From: Desulfuromusa sp.
GTDB lineage: Bacteria > Desulfobacterota > Desulfuromonadia > Desulfuromonadales > Geopsychrobacteraceae
Length of the DNA: 15,169 nucleotides
Assembly (NCBI GenBank): GCA_029934755.1
Contig: JAOZLQ010000037.1
Span: 1 to 15,169 of the forward strand
Reading direction: 5' to 3'
The translations under genes were made by a program, and so were the position numbers. The notes under the pieces were generated by a model that had not been told where the DNA came from, made no database searches, and worked only from the letters and a program-made list of their open reading frames with translations. Below are positions 1 through 7,472 of this stretch, in pieces; position 1 is the stretch's first letter; each line of letters opens with the position of its first letter.

Positions 1-98
1 CGGACTCTCCATCTCTGCGGCTCTCCGTTAAAAATAGTTTTTCTTGGTGTCCTTGGCGTCTTGGTGGCTATCTTTGTGTTAAAGGTTTCTGCCACTTA
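1..98. repeat. Low-complexity intergenic repeat, runs off the left edge
   Basis: No gene is visible here. Read on the minus strand, the segment has two short-period parts. The first is a run of CCAAG-type units about 8-9 bases apart (roughly 42-70). The second is a run of GGAGAG/GCAGAG-type units (roughly 1-28). An A/T-rich stretch separates them. From memory, this two-part pattern resembles a dispersed intergenic repeat common in many environmental bacterial genomes. It begins just beyond the terminator of the barrel gene and is cut by the window edge, so its full length is unknown. It has no plausible coding frame. Confidence 0.45.
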
Positions 99-100
99 AT

Positions 101-128
101 AAAAAAGCCCGGCTGTTTCCAGCCGGGC
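101..128 (-). terminator. Rho-independent terminator of the cytochrome/barrel operon
   Basis: On the minus strand a perfect 9-bp GC-rich stem (GCCCGGCTG / CAGCCGGGC, arms 120-128 and 107-115) closes a GAAA tetraloop and is followed by six T residues (101-106). It lies 30 bases after the TAA stop of the MtrB-type gene, so the operon ends there. No third co-transcribed gene, such as an outer-surface cytochrome, follows. Confidence 0.93.
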
Positions 129-158
129 CAAAGAACATTTCAAAGATTTACTTGAAGA

Positions 159-2471
159 CTAGAAGTTGTAACCAAATCCTACGTAACCGTAGTAAGCGGT
201 TCCATCTTCGTCACCGTAAACATACTCTTCACCCATGTCAAAAATATCATAAGTGAAAGAAGCAGTTGTGTAGAAAGCTTCGGTGAAGTTGTAGGTACCA
301 CCAGCGGTCAATTGATACTGTTCGTAAGAAAGATCGGAATAAGTATCGACCAGATTGTTTTGATCGGCAGTGTCATAGGCATCGCCAGTATCAACGGCAC
401 CACCTCTTATAAGAACATTGTCTAAAGCCATACGATCAACAAAGGACCAGTCCCAAGTATCTTCAGCTTTGTTATAAAGAATACTTGCGGTGAGCTTGAG
501 TTTTTCTGTGGCCTGGAAATCTCCAGACAATGAAAGGGTGTGAACACTTGATTCATACTCAGCAATATCACAAATAGAACCAACGAGAGCTTCTCCTGGT
601 GCTAGCAACGCAGACTGCGTCGCTGAAACGGCATTCGCTCAGCCATGGTACCAGCCGACACATGCACGGTTTTCAGTGTCTTGTTTGCTGAATGTGTAGG
701 CCATAGTGAGATTGACATTACTGTTTGGTGCATACCAGAAACTCACACCGGGGACAAAAGTTGTTTGTTTATACTCTACATCGTCATTTTCTTCATAACG
801 AACCCGGGTAAAGAAGGTTGCTGCAGTGTTGCTGCTTGGTGTCCAAGTTGCGTTCAACTTGGCTTCATGGACAGCATCGGGTTGGTTGGTCGCATCCATA
901 GTACGCTCAGGATAGACAGCGTCCCAGTATAAAGATCCTGCCGGGATAATTGCATAGTATAACCCAGAGTCGAGAGGATCTGCAGTGCCGGTGTCCTGAT
1001 AAATACCTGTCGCATGGTCTGCGCCAAAAGGATCATCGATATCTTGATACAGATAGCTTAGACGACCAGAAAGATTGCTGTTAAGTCGACTTTTAATTGA
1101 TGCTTTGAAGCTATGGGTTTCAGTTTCACCCAACTCGGCTTCTTCGCGCTCAATGTTTTCATACTCATATCCAAGGCGTAAAGTTGTTGCCTTAGCTAAA
1201 CGATAAACGGCATCAATGCCGAATTCAGTAACTTCACGTTCCTCAGCTGAAACCCATTCATCATATTCGCTGGTAATAGCTGTTGACGCTGGGTTTGCTG
1301 CAATGAAGGCCGCTCTGTCAGCAAAATGGAGCTCATTGCTGCTTGCCTCAATTTCATAAGTTGATGCGCGTACTGAAAAACGCCAGTTATCGCCAAATTT
1401 TGTTGTAGCTTTGGCTCCAAAGGATTCCAGTTCTGTTTTCAGGGTTGTTCCATGCTCCAATGTGTAGCTGGCATCAGTCACGTCATCTTTTGAACTTTCG
1501 ACATCTGATTTAACATAGCTACCAGTGACACTGGTGCTGTTGGCAAAATCAGCCCGGATTCTTAAGGTATGGGTATCCTTTTCTGAATCGGGTGTTTTTG
1601 CATACTCAAGATCATCGCCATTATACAATAATTGATTATTGCCATTGGCAGCATAGTAACGACCAGGTGCGGTTGCATCTTCAGTGAAGTCACGGGTCAG
1701 ATATTCATATTCAACGGTGACGGGTCCAAATTTGCCAGTGGCACCAAAGGTAAGGTCTTCAGTTCGCTCATCAATGTCTTTACCCTCTGCACTAACGTGA
1801 CAGCTGGAACATTTAGATAAACCGATAGCTTGTTCCATTCCTTCGCGAGTTTCAATGCGCATTCCTGCGTGGAAGGTAATGTTTGGTAGTGCAGGTATTG
1901 CCAGTTCAACTTCATTTTCAAACTCGCGACGGGTTACGATATAATCGTTATTTAATTCCTGTGTATATGCAACTTGTGGGTCATATCCCACGATGGGATT
2001 TGCCCCACCAATTGTTGCGGCACCTGTATTGACAAAAATTAAATCGGTTGTAACTGATGGTTGCCCACCCCCAAGATCACCAGCTAAGGTTGCGCCCATT
2101 TGATCTAGAGTTTCATGATCTTTCCAGTGCTCAAGAACTTGATAATCAAATTTAAATTTGAATATACGGTTGGAATCAACCTCTAGACTGATATCTTGAT
2201 CACGTGGACCAGCGATATCAGCTTCAAAACCAAATGCGGTATTTTCAGAAATGGTTTCTAAGGAAACCTTCGGCGCAAAACTGAAGCCTTCCTCTGATCT
2301 GGTATTTACATATTCATTGACGCGTGCAGGGTTGTCATCTGTATCCATACCCGAAATGCCGATCTCCACATGGCCGCTGGTTTCTGTATCAGCAGCAGTT
2401 GCCAAGGTGGTGGTCGTTATTAAGGTCAGGATGGACAGCAATGCAAGCAGCCAGTAATGGCGTTGCTTCAT
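159..2471 (-). CDS. MtrB/PioB-family outer-membrane beta-barrel, probable selenoprotein (in-frame UGA at 639-641)
   Basis: This is a 770-residue outer-membrane barrel of the MtrB/PioB (decaheme-associated) family. The family sheathes an MtrA-type cytochrome so electrons can cross the outer membrane. A signal peptide covers residues 1-26 (cleavage near ATA-ADTE). After it come many alternating amphipathic strands with short turns, and the protein ends in Phe (YVGFGYNF), the usual barrel-assembly signal. The frame is open except for one UGA at codon 611, next to an SECIS-like hairpin, and I annotate it as selenocysteine. Without readthrough the last 159 residues and the C-terminal signal would be lost. 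The only cysteines of the mature protein are C221 and C224 (CSSCH, a heme c motif), C604 and C634. The start is ATG with GGAGG 6 bases upstream (2478-2482), 15 bp after the cytochrome gene. Family assignment comes from architecture and neighbour, not from a search. The alternative is a nonsense-mutated pseudogene. Confidence 0.8.
604..641 (-). promoter_or_regulatory. Candidate bacterial SECIS: UGA codon plus downstream hairpin
   Basis: On the minus strand the UGA is at 641-639, followed by a 14-base spacer (638-625). The 5' arm AGCGACGC is at 624-617, the loop AGTCT at 616-612 and the 3' arm GCGTTGCT at 611-604. All eight pairs form, one of them a G-U wobble. The loop begins AG, and 22 bases separate the UGA from the loop. 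Bacterial SECIS elements, as I recall the family rule, need a short stem-loop inside the coding region about 16-37 bases after the UGA, with a G in the first two loop bases. The well-studied fdhF hairpin has GC-AGGUCU-GC at its tip; this one has GC-AGUCU-GC. The similarity is seen directly; SelB recognition is inference. Confidence 0.75.
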
Positions 2472-2486
2472 TTTAACCTCCTAAAG

Positions 2487-3488
2487 TTAACGGGTCAGGC
2501 CTCCGCCAGTGAGTGGCTGAGACGCATGATCACTACCATGAACAACTTTGTGGCAGGTTGTACATTTGGTGCCAAATGACATTTGGAAACCTTCACCAGC
2601 GTGGCTTGTATCTGGGTTTGCCGCTGCTACTGCTGGATCGGTACTGCTGGCCCGAAGAATATGGAAATGACCTTCATGGCACTGTAAGCAGACAAATGGC
2701 TCATTTTGGACCAGCATGTTGTTGGCAACTGAACCATGTGGATCGTGGCAGATCGTGCAGTCGTCTTCAACAGGGGCGTGACCGAATACAAATGGACCCT
2801 GATAGCGAGTGTGGCAGTCGAGGCACAGATCGTTGGTGCGCTCGTGGGTATTCAAATCACCGTGTGGATTGTGGCAGTCACCGCAGCTCATCTTGCCTTC
2901 TTTGATCGGGTGATGAGATGGAAAACTTGACTTTGCCAGCATTTCCTGGTGACAGGAATAGCATAGGTCAGGATCTTCTTGTTTCAGGTTAGCTTTAAGA
3001 GGATGTTCGGCATGGATGCTGTGGCAGTCAGTACAGCTGAGATCAGCTAATGCATGCTCACTGTGAGTCCAGTCCATCAAGCTGCCATCGGTATGACAGG
3101 TCGAACAGATGGCACCGACTTCTTCAGCAGAGAGTTCTGCCGGACGGAGAATCGAATCGGGATCGCCCCCTTCATCAACGTGTAGGCTACCAGGTCCGTG
3201 GCAGGATTCGCAGCCTTTTTCTCCACCCATCATTTCAAAGTCTGCCAAGCGTCCATGAATAGTCTTGGCAAAACCTTCACCACCTGTACTTGTGGGGAAG
3301 TCTTCGCCAGCCATATCATCATGGCATTCGAGACAGGTGTCCTGTCCCACGTAGCTGGCACCTTCAATCTGCGGCATGCTAAGCATCTTCTCTCTGATTG
3401 CGCCCGTGGCACATGCGGCCAGGAACATCACCAGAAGAAGCACACTTACCAGTCTGCCGGTTTTAGTGCCGGTTGACTTGAATAACAT
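2487..3488 (-). CDS. Decaheme c-type cytochrome lipoprotein, MtrA/PioA/DmsE-like
   Basis: This is a 333-residue multiheme cytochrome, predicted to carry electrons between the periplasm and the barrel encoded next to it. Ten CXXCH heme c motifs start at C52, C93, C128, C152, C176, C202, C222, C244, C267 and C309. That number and the length match the MtrA/DmsE decaheme group. The N-terminus has a basic/hydrophobic signal (1-25) and a lipobox LAAC with Cys26, so the mature protein should be lipid-anchored; +2 is Ala, which fits outer-membrane sorting. Classical MtrA is soluble, so the lipobox is a variation. The start is ATG with an AGGAGGT Shine-Dalgarno just upstream. It is the first gene of a two-gene operon, and the barrel gene starts 15 bp after its stop. 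Direction of electron flow (metal reduction or oxidation of an external donor) cannot be read from the sequence. Confidence 0.92.
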   Translation of the reverse strand: MLFKSTGTKTGRLVSVLLLVMFLAACATGAIREKMLSMPQIEGASYVGQDTCLECHDDMAGEDFPTSTGGEGFAKTIHGRLADFEMMGGEKGCESCHGPGSLHVDEGGDPDSILRPAELSAEEVGAICSTCHTDGSLMDWTHSEHALADLSCTDCHSIHAEHPLKANLKQEDPDLCYSCHQEMLAKSSFPSHHPIKEGKMSCGDCHNPHGDLNTHERTNDLCLDCHTRYQGPFVFGHAPVEDDCTICHDPHGSVANNMLVQNEPFVCLQCHEGHFHILRASSTDPAVAAANPDTSHAGEGFQMSFGTKCTTCHKVVHGSDHASQPLTGGGLTR

Positions 3489-3594
3489 GTTACCTCCTTT
3501 TAGGTTCTCAAAATATGAGTTGAGCGGTTCATTCTTTAATGCTCATCCACAAACTGTTCCGCAGATTGTAAAGACCCTCCTTTCTCGCGGAAAA

Positions 3595-3614
3595 ATATTC
3601 AACTTATTGAATAT
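3595..3614. promoter_or_regulatory. Perfect dyad in the divergent promoter region, candidate LysR-family operator
   Basis: Arms ATATTCAA (3595-3602) and TTGAATAT (3607-3614) flank a 4-base centre, giving a perfect 8-bp inverted repeat. It contains the T-N11-A spacing typical of LysR-type regulator sites (3598/3610 and 3599/3611). It lies 107 bp upstream of the cytochrome start and 174 bp upstream of the LysR start. A weaker imperfect dyad of the same geometry lies at 3627-3642. The whole 300-bp gap (3489-3788) is AT-rich and contains no convincing gene. I could not assign a confident -35/-10 pair to either direction. Confidence 0.5.
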
Positions 3615-3788
3615 ATGGTATTTTTTTACACTGCATAGTACACCGCAAAAGAATTCTGTTGAAGTTAATCATTGTGATGGGTATATTAGTAAAAATAATG
3701 GGGTAAGTTCTTGATATGTAAATAAATATATGTATTTATAATCATTAGTAATAATAATAAGATAAAATTTTACTATTAGAATAGTTAT

Positions 3789-4700
3789 ATGGATATCCGC
3801 TATCTTAAAACATTAGTCACTGTGGTTGAAGTCGGCAGCTTTTCCAAAGCTGCTAGATTTTTGCATTTGACTCAGTCAGCAGTCTCACAACGGATCAAAT
3901 TTCTTGAGGAGTCTTACGGTTATACGCTGTTTGATCGTTCTGCAGCCTCGCTATCGTTGACATCTGCTGGTGAGATGGTTCTGGAGGGTGCCCGACGAAT
4001 TATCGGAATTGAAGATTCGTTGCTGGGTAAACTGAAAAAAATTAATGGCAGGCAAAAGGTTTCACTCTGCTGCACACCAACGTTTGGCACTGTCTATCTG
4101 TCGGGAGTGTTAAATCGGTTTATGCTGGAAAGTGGTGGTGCCCCGGCAGATCTGAATTTTTTACTTCACAATCCAGAGCAGGCACTTGAGGGAATCATAA
4201 ATAAAGAGTTTGATATTTCTATTGTAGAGCATTGTCCAAAGGCAAATTTGAGTATGTTTCAAACCTATCCCCTGCCGGAGGATGAGCTTGTTTTTGTTGC
4301 TTCACCTAAATTAGCCCTTCCCTCATCAGAGCATGATATTGACTCGATATTTGAGTTTTCCTTGTTTGTCCGAGAAGATGGCTGTAGTTCACGTCAATTA
4401 TTAACCCGCGGATTGGCCGAACAAGGTAAAAGTCTGGATGATTTTGCTACTGTTGTAACTTCTGATGATTTACGTTTGACCCGGCAGTCAATTCTGGCTG
4501 GTGGCGGTATCTCTTTTATGTCAAAAAGCCTGGTGTGTGAATATCTGGAAACCGGTCAAATGATTGAACATCATGTCAAAGGGTTTCCCCATAGCAGGCA
4601 GCGTAAAGTTGTTATGGAAAAAGGGCGCGAAGATGAAAAGCTCCTTTGTGATCTGGCCCGCTGCATCTTTAATGTGATGGATGTCCCTTCACCACTCTGA
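3789..4700 (+). CDS. LysR-type transcriptional regulator
   Basis: This 303-residue protein has the standard LysR length. Residues 1-62 form the winged helix-turn-helix: the SFSKAARFLHLTQSAVS segment (17-33) and the LFDR motif (47-50) are textbook. Residues of about 90-295 form the periplasmic-binding-protein-like effector domain, starting at VSLCCTPTFG. The gene is divergent from the decaheme cytochrome/barrel operon, and the shared intergenic region holds a LysR-style dyad, so control of that operon (and of itself) is the likely role. That is inference from arrangement. The effector is unknown. The effector domain is fairly rich in Cys (C94, C95 and others), which is noted without functional claim. 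The ATG start matches the family's usual N-terminus, although no good Shine-Dalgarno precedes it and the leader is very AT-rich. Confidence 0.92.
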   Translation: MDIRYLKTLVTVVEVGSFSKAARFLHLTQSAVSQRIKFLEESYGYTLFDRSAASLSLTSAGEMVLEGARRIIGIEDSLLGKLKKINGRQKVSLCCTPTFGTVYLSGVLNRFMLESGGAPADLNFLLHNPEQALEGIINKEFDISIVEHCPKANLSMFQTYPLPEDELVFVASPKLALPSSEHDIDSIFEFSLFVREDGCSSRQLLTRGLAEQGKSLDDFATVVTSDDLRLTRQSILAGGGISFMSKSLVCEYLETGQMIEHHVKGFPHSRQRKVVMEKGREDEKLLCDLARCIFNVMDVPSPL

Positions 4701-4710
4701 TTTCTTATGT

Positions 4711-4832
4711 TCCCTCTCCATGAGGGAGAGGGCTAGGGTGAGGGGGAAGCTCCAAACAACTCCCTTGCCAAACATTCCATAGATTTCCCCCTTATCCGGC
4801 CTTTGGCCACCTTCTCCCATATGGAGATGGGA
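4711..4832. repeat. REP-like inverted pair between convergent genes
   Basis: There are two related copies in opposite orientation. The left copy (4711-4748) has a perfect 8-bp hairpin CCCTCTCC/GGAGAGGG (4712-4719 with 4725-4732, loop ATGAG), then TAGGGTGAGGGGGAA. The right copy (4785-4832), read on the minus strand, begins TCCCATCTCCATATGGGAGA and ends GATAAGGGGGAA. It includes GGCC-TTT-GGCC. About 36 bp of unrelated sequence separate the copies. The layout and the CCCTCTCC...GGTGAGGG wording resemble REP/BIME elements seen in many proteobacteria. The position between the 3' ends of convergent genes suggests it may also help transcript ending or stability, but neither hairpin has a proper U-tract. 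Confidence 0.7.
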
Positions 4833-4842
4833 TTAGGAAAAC

Positions 4843-6231
4843 TTAAGACAAGACCAACTGCACTACAGTTTCAATATGAGCCGTTTGCGGGAACATGTCG
4901 ACGGGTTGTAATTGTTTGATCTTATAACCATTATCAGTCAGATTTTTCAAATCGTGGCACAGGCTGTCGGGGTCGCAGGAAACGTAAATAATTTGTTTTG
5001 GTCGCAGTTGAGAAAGGGTTTCTAGCAACTCTTCTGAGCAACCTTTACGAGGTGGGTTGATCGTAACCAGATCTGGTCTTGCTCGCTCGGAACGTTTTTG
5101 TAACTCTTCTGCGGCATCTCCGGCAAAAAAGTGACAGTTTCTTAGATCATTCAACCGACTATTTTCCGCGGCATTTCGCACTGCGCCGTCAAATGACTCA
5201 ATCCCTTCAACGTGTCCAGCATCTTTTGCTAAGTGAAGAGCTATGCCACCAATCCCGCAATAAAGATCAATGGCGGTGTCCCGTTTATTTAAATTAGCCC
5301 ACTGACGAATCAGGGCATAAATCTGTGCAGCCTGGACGGTATTGATCTGGAAAAAAGCTTCTGGGGCAATGCGTAAACGGATATCTCCGATTCGTTCGAT
5401 CAGGTCAGGAAGACCCTGTAACTTTAAAGTTTGTGTGCCTAAAATTACATTGCCGCTGGAGCTGTTGATATTTTGATGGACGCCAATAACTTCTGGTACT
5501 TTTCGCATGAGCCATTTTGCCAGTTTTGGGAGTTGCTGTAGATCTCTAAAGTTGCTGACAAATGTCACCAGGGCTTTGCCGCTGAAAGGACTGACACGAA
5601 TTATTAGATGGCGCAGTAAGCCACGTTGGTGATGGGAATTATAGACAGAAATGTTTTGCCGTTGAACTTCATCGCGAACGACAGCAGCAATTTTATTGAT
5701 CAGTGGGTGGTGAACCGGACATTCAGGGCAATCGACAACGTCGTGGCTACCCCGTTTATAGAGTCCGATCAAGACCTTTTCCCGTTTGCGTGAGAAGACC
5801 AGTTTGGCACTAGCTCGATAGCCAAATGGAGGCTCAGATGGCAGTACAGGAAGAACGTGTACCCCCTCCAGCAACCCTTGTTGTCGCAATGCTTCGGCAA
5901 CTCGTTGTTGCTTGAACAATAATTGATCGGCATATTTCATACTGATCAATGGACAACCAAGACAATCATGCTCTAATTTACACGCAATGTTAGCAGTTCT
6001 TTGTGGGGAATTACGCAGAACCCGACGCAGCTTGGTGAAAATGTGAGTTCGCCCAGTATGTTCAACTTCAGCAACAACTGTTTCTCCGGGGAAAGCGCCC
6101 TGAACGACGGCAATCCTGTTTTCATGTGGAGCTAGTCCGATGCCGTCATGATCCAAGCAATCGATGGTCAATTTCAGGGTTTCCGGCTGGGATTGTTTGC
6201 TTGTCGGTTTCTTTTTTACTGGTTTTTTCAT
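4843..6231 (-). CDS. rlmD: 23S rRNA (uracil-C5) methyltransferase, RlmD/RumA family
   Basis: This 462-residue SAM-dependent enzyme should methylate uracil C5 in 23S rRNA (U1939 in E. coli for RlmD). A basic tail (1-15) precedes an N-terminal TRAM-like domain (about 15-75). Iron-sulfur cluster cysteines are visible at C84, C90, C93 and C171, the same pattern as RlmD. The SAM motif IDLYCGIGGIALHLA is near 321-335. Motif INPPRKGC is at 391-398, with Asn before PPR as in RlmC. The nucleophile lies in YVSCDPDSL (C419). The C-terminal FPQTAHIE supplies the presumed base E454. Assignment to RlmD rather than RlmC or a related paralogue is a family-level inference. The gene is convergent with the LysR gene, with the REP pair in between. 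Confidence 0.85.
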   Translation of the reverse strand: MKKPVKKKPTSKQSQPETLKLTIDCLDHDGIGLAPHENRIAVVQGAFPGETVVAEVEHTGRTHIFTKLRRVLRNSPQRTANIACKLEHDCLGCPLISMKYADQLLFKQQRVAEALRQQGLLEGVHVLPVLPSEPPFGYRASAKLVFSRKREKVLIGLYKRGSHDVVDCPECPVHHPLINKIAAVVRDEVQRQNISVYNSHHQRGLLRHLIIRVSPFSGKALVTFVSNFRDLQQLPKLAKWLMRKVPEVIGVHQNINSSSGNVILGTQTLKLQGLPDLIERIGDIRLRIAPEAFFQINTVQAAQIYALIRQWANLNKRDTAIDLYCGIGGIALHLAKDAGHVEGIESFDGAVRNAAENSRLNDLRNCHFFAGDAAEELQKRSERARPDLVTINPPRKGCSEELLETLSQLRPKQIIYVSCDPDSLCHDLKNLTDNGYKIKQLQPVDMFPQTAHIETVVQLVLS

Positions 6232-6379
6232 ACTGTGTTCCGTTCCAAGATGAATCAGGTTTGCTCTGCGGGCAGGCAGGGTACTCTTAGTTGCCTGTTG
6301 CTGTCAATTTTTGTTGGGGTTGCTTGGTACTGGCAACTTAGATAAACTGCGCCACGAAAATCAACCCTGTTAAAATGTT

Positions 6380-6384
6380 AGGAG
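6380..6384 (+). promoter_or_regulatory. Shine-Dalgarno that selects the TTG start of ispG
   Basis: AGGAG at 6380-6384 sits 7 bases before TTG at 6392. No in-frame ATG near this point gives a family-like N-terminus, and the ATG at 6375 is out of frame. The TTG start therefore rests on this site. Confidence 0.75.
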
Positions 6385-6391
6385 TCAACTG

Positions 6392-7462
6392 TTGCGACAT
6401 AAAACCCGTCAGCTTAAATTAGGGAATCTTGCCATTGGTGGTGATGCTCCGATCAGTGTCCAGTCGATGTGTAATACTGATACTCGCGATGTCGCTGCAA
6501 CATTAGCGCAGATAGAAGCGTTGCAGGCCGCTAAATGTGAAATTATCCGTTGTGCGGTTCCTGATCTGGATGCAGCTGAAGCGCTTGGTGCGATCAAACG
6601 GGGTTGTCAGATACCATTGATAGCCGATATCCATTTTGATTATCAACTTGCGTTGACTTCGATTGAGCAGGGGGTTGATGGCTTACGCTTGAATCCTGGT
6701 AATATCGGTGAACGCTGGAAGGTTGAAGAGGTCGTTAAAGCCTGTGCCGAGCGACAGGTACCGATTCGTATTGGAGTCAATGCCGGTTCGCTAGAGCGCG
6801 AACTGTTGCAAAAGTATGGTCACCCAACCGCTGAAGCAATGGTCGAAAGTGCGCTGGGACATATCCGGATTCTTGAGGATTTAAATTATCAAAACATCAA
6901 GGTGAGCCTGAAAGCATCTGATATCGCCAGAACCGTTGAAGCTTACCGAAGTTTAGCAGGGCAGGTCGATTATCCTTTCCATATAGGCGTTACCGAAGCA
7001 GGGACAACCTGGAGTGGAACAATAAAGAGTGCTATTGGACTTGGATCTCTGTTGTATGACGGGATTGGTGACACTCTGCGGGTTTCGCTGACTGGAGATC
7101 CGGTAGAAGAAGTCCGGGTCGGTTGGGAAATCCTCAAGAGCTTGCGATTGCGGGAAAAAGGGCCGATATTTGTCAGTTGCCCAACCTGTGGACGTTGTCA
7201 GATTGAACTGATTGAAATTGCCGAAGAGGTTGAGCAGAGACTGGCTGATTTCCCCCAACCATTGACGATTGCCGTGATGGGTTGTGTGGTCAACGGACCG
7301 GGTGAGGCACGTGAGGCAGATTTGGGCATTGCGGGAGGAGTGGGGCAGGGGATTCTGTTTCGCCGTGGTGAGGTTGTACGTAAGGTGCCCCAGCACGATC
7401 TTGCAGATGCGCTGGTTGAAGAGGCTTGGCGGATGATTGAGCAACAACAAGAGCCGGAATGA
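6392..7462 (+). CDS. ispG: 4-hydroxy-3-methylbut-2-enyl diphosphate synthase (IspG)
   Basis: IspG is the penultimate enzyme of the MEP isoprenoid pathway. It reduces 2-C-methyl-erythritol cyclodiphosphate to HMBPP using a [4Fe-4S] cluster and an external electron donor in the cytoplasm. The protein has 356 residues, close to the family norm of about 360-370. The N-terminal TIM-barrel includes SVQSMCNTDTRD (22-33) and GLRLNPGNIG (97-106). Cluster ligands are C263, C266 and C298, with E305 in NGPGEA; all are offset by 7 from E. coli C270, C273, C305 and E312, so the site is complete. Translation starts at TTG. The gene is followed after 10 bp by the glycosyltransferase gene, with which it is probably co-transcribed. 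Confidence 0.96.
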   Translation: MRHKTRQLKLGNLAIGGDAPISVQSMCNTDTRDVAATLAQIEALQAAKCEIIRCAVPDLDAAEALGAIKRGCQIPLIADIHFDYQLALTSIEQGVDGLRLNPGNIGERWKVEEVVKACAERQVPIRIGVNAGSLERELLQKYGHPTAEAMVESALGHIRILEDLNYQNIKVSLKASDIARTVEAYRSLAGQVDYPFHIGVTEAGTTWSGTIKSAIGLGSLLYDGIGDTLRVSLTGDPVEEVRVGWEILKSLRLREKGPIFVSCPTCGRCQIELIEIAEEVEQRLADFPQPLTIAVMGCVVNGPGEAREADLGIAGGVGQGILFRRGEVVRKVPQHDLADALVEEAWRMIEQQQEPE

Positions 7463-7472
7463 TAATCTTGTC

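Noticed and set aside
159..608. The 149-codon frame read as an independent gene starting at TTG 608
   Set aside because: There is no Shine-Dalgarno and no signal peptide. It is in the same frame as the upstream 610 codons and consists of the last barrel strands, so it is the C-terminus of the same protein.
639..641. UGA reassigned to Trp or Gly in this organism
   Set aside because: UGA serves as the ordinary stop of the LysR, ispG, DUF4388 and cyuA genes, and Trp is encoded by UGG throughout.
600..660. Frameshift or simple nonsense pseudogene explanation for the barrel gene
   Set aside because: The two parts share one frame, so no frameshift is needed. A nonsense mutation stays possible, but both sides look undecayed and the SECIS-like hairpin sits at the correct distance. 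I rank it second.
2513..2905. 130-codon plus-strand frame over the cytochrome gene
   Set aside because: It is antisense to ten ordered CXXCH motifs; its apparent Cys/His/Trp richness only reflects the complementary codons.
6290..6343. Inverted repeat AGTTGCC / GGCAACT upstream of ispG as a riboswitch or attenuator
   Set aside because: The arms are only 7 bp with about 36 bases between them, there is no U-tract or recognisable aptamer, and chance is an adequate explanation.
7437..7472. Upstream extension of the QTMAN-like gene into ispG
   Set aside because: The added 12 residues do not match the family N-terminus, which starts right at the ATG at 7473.
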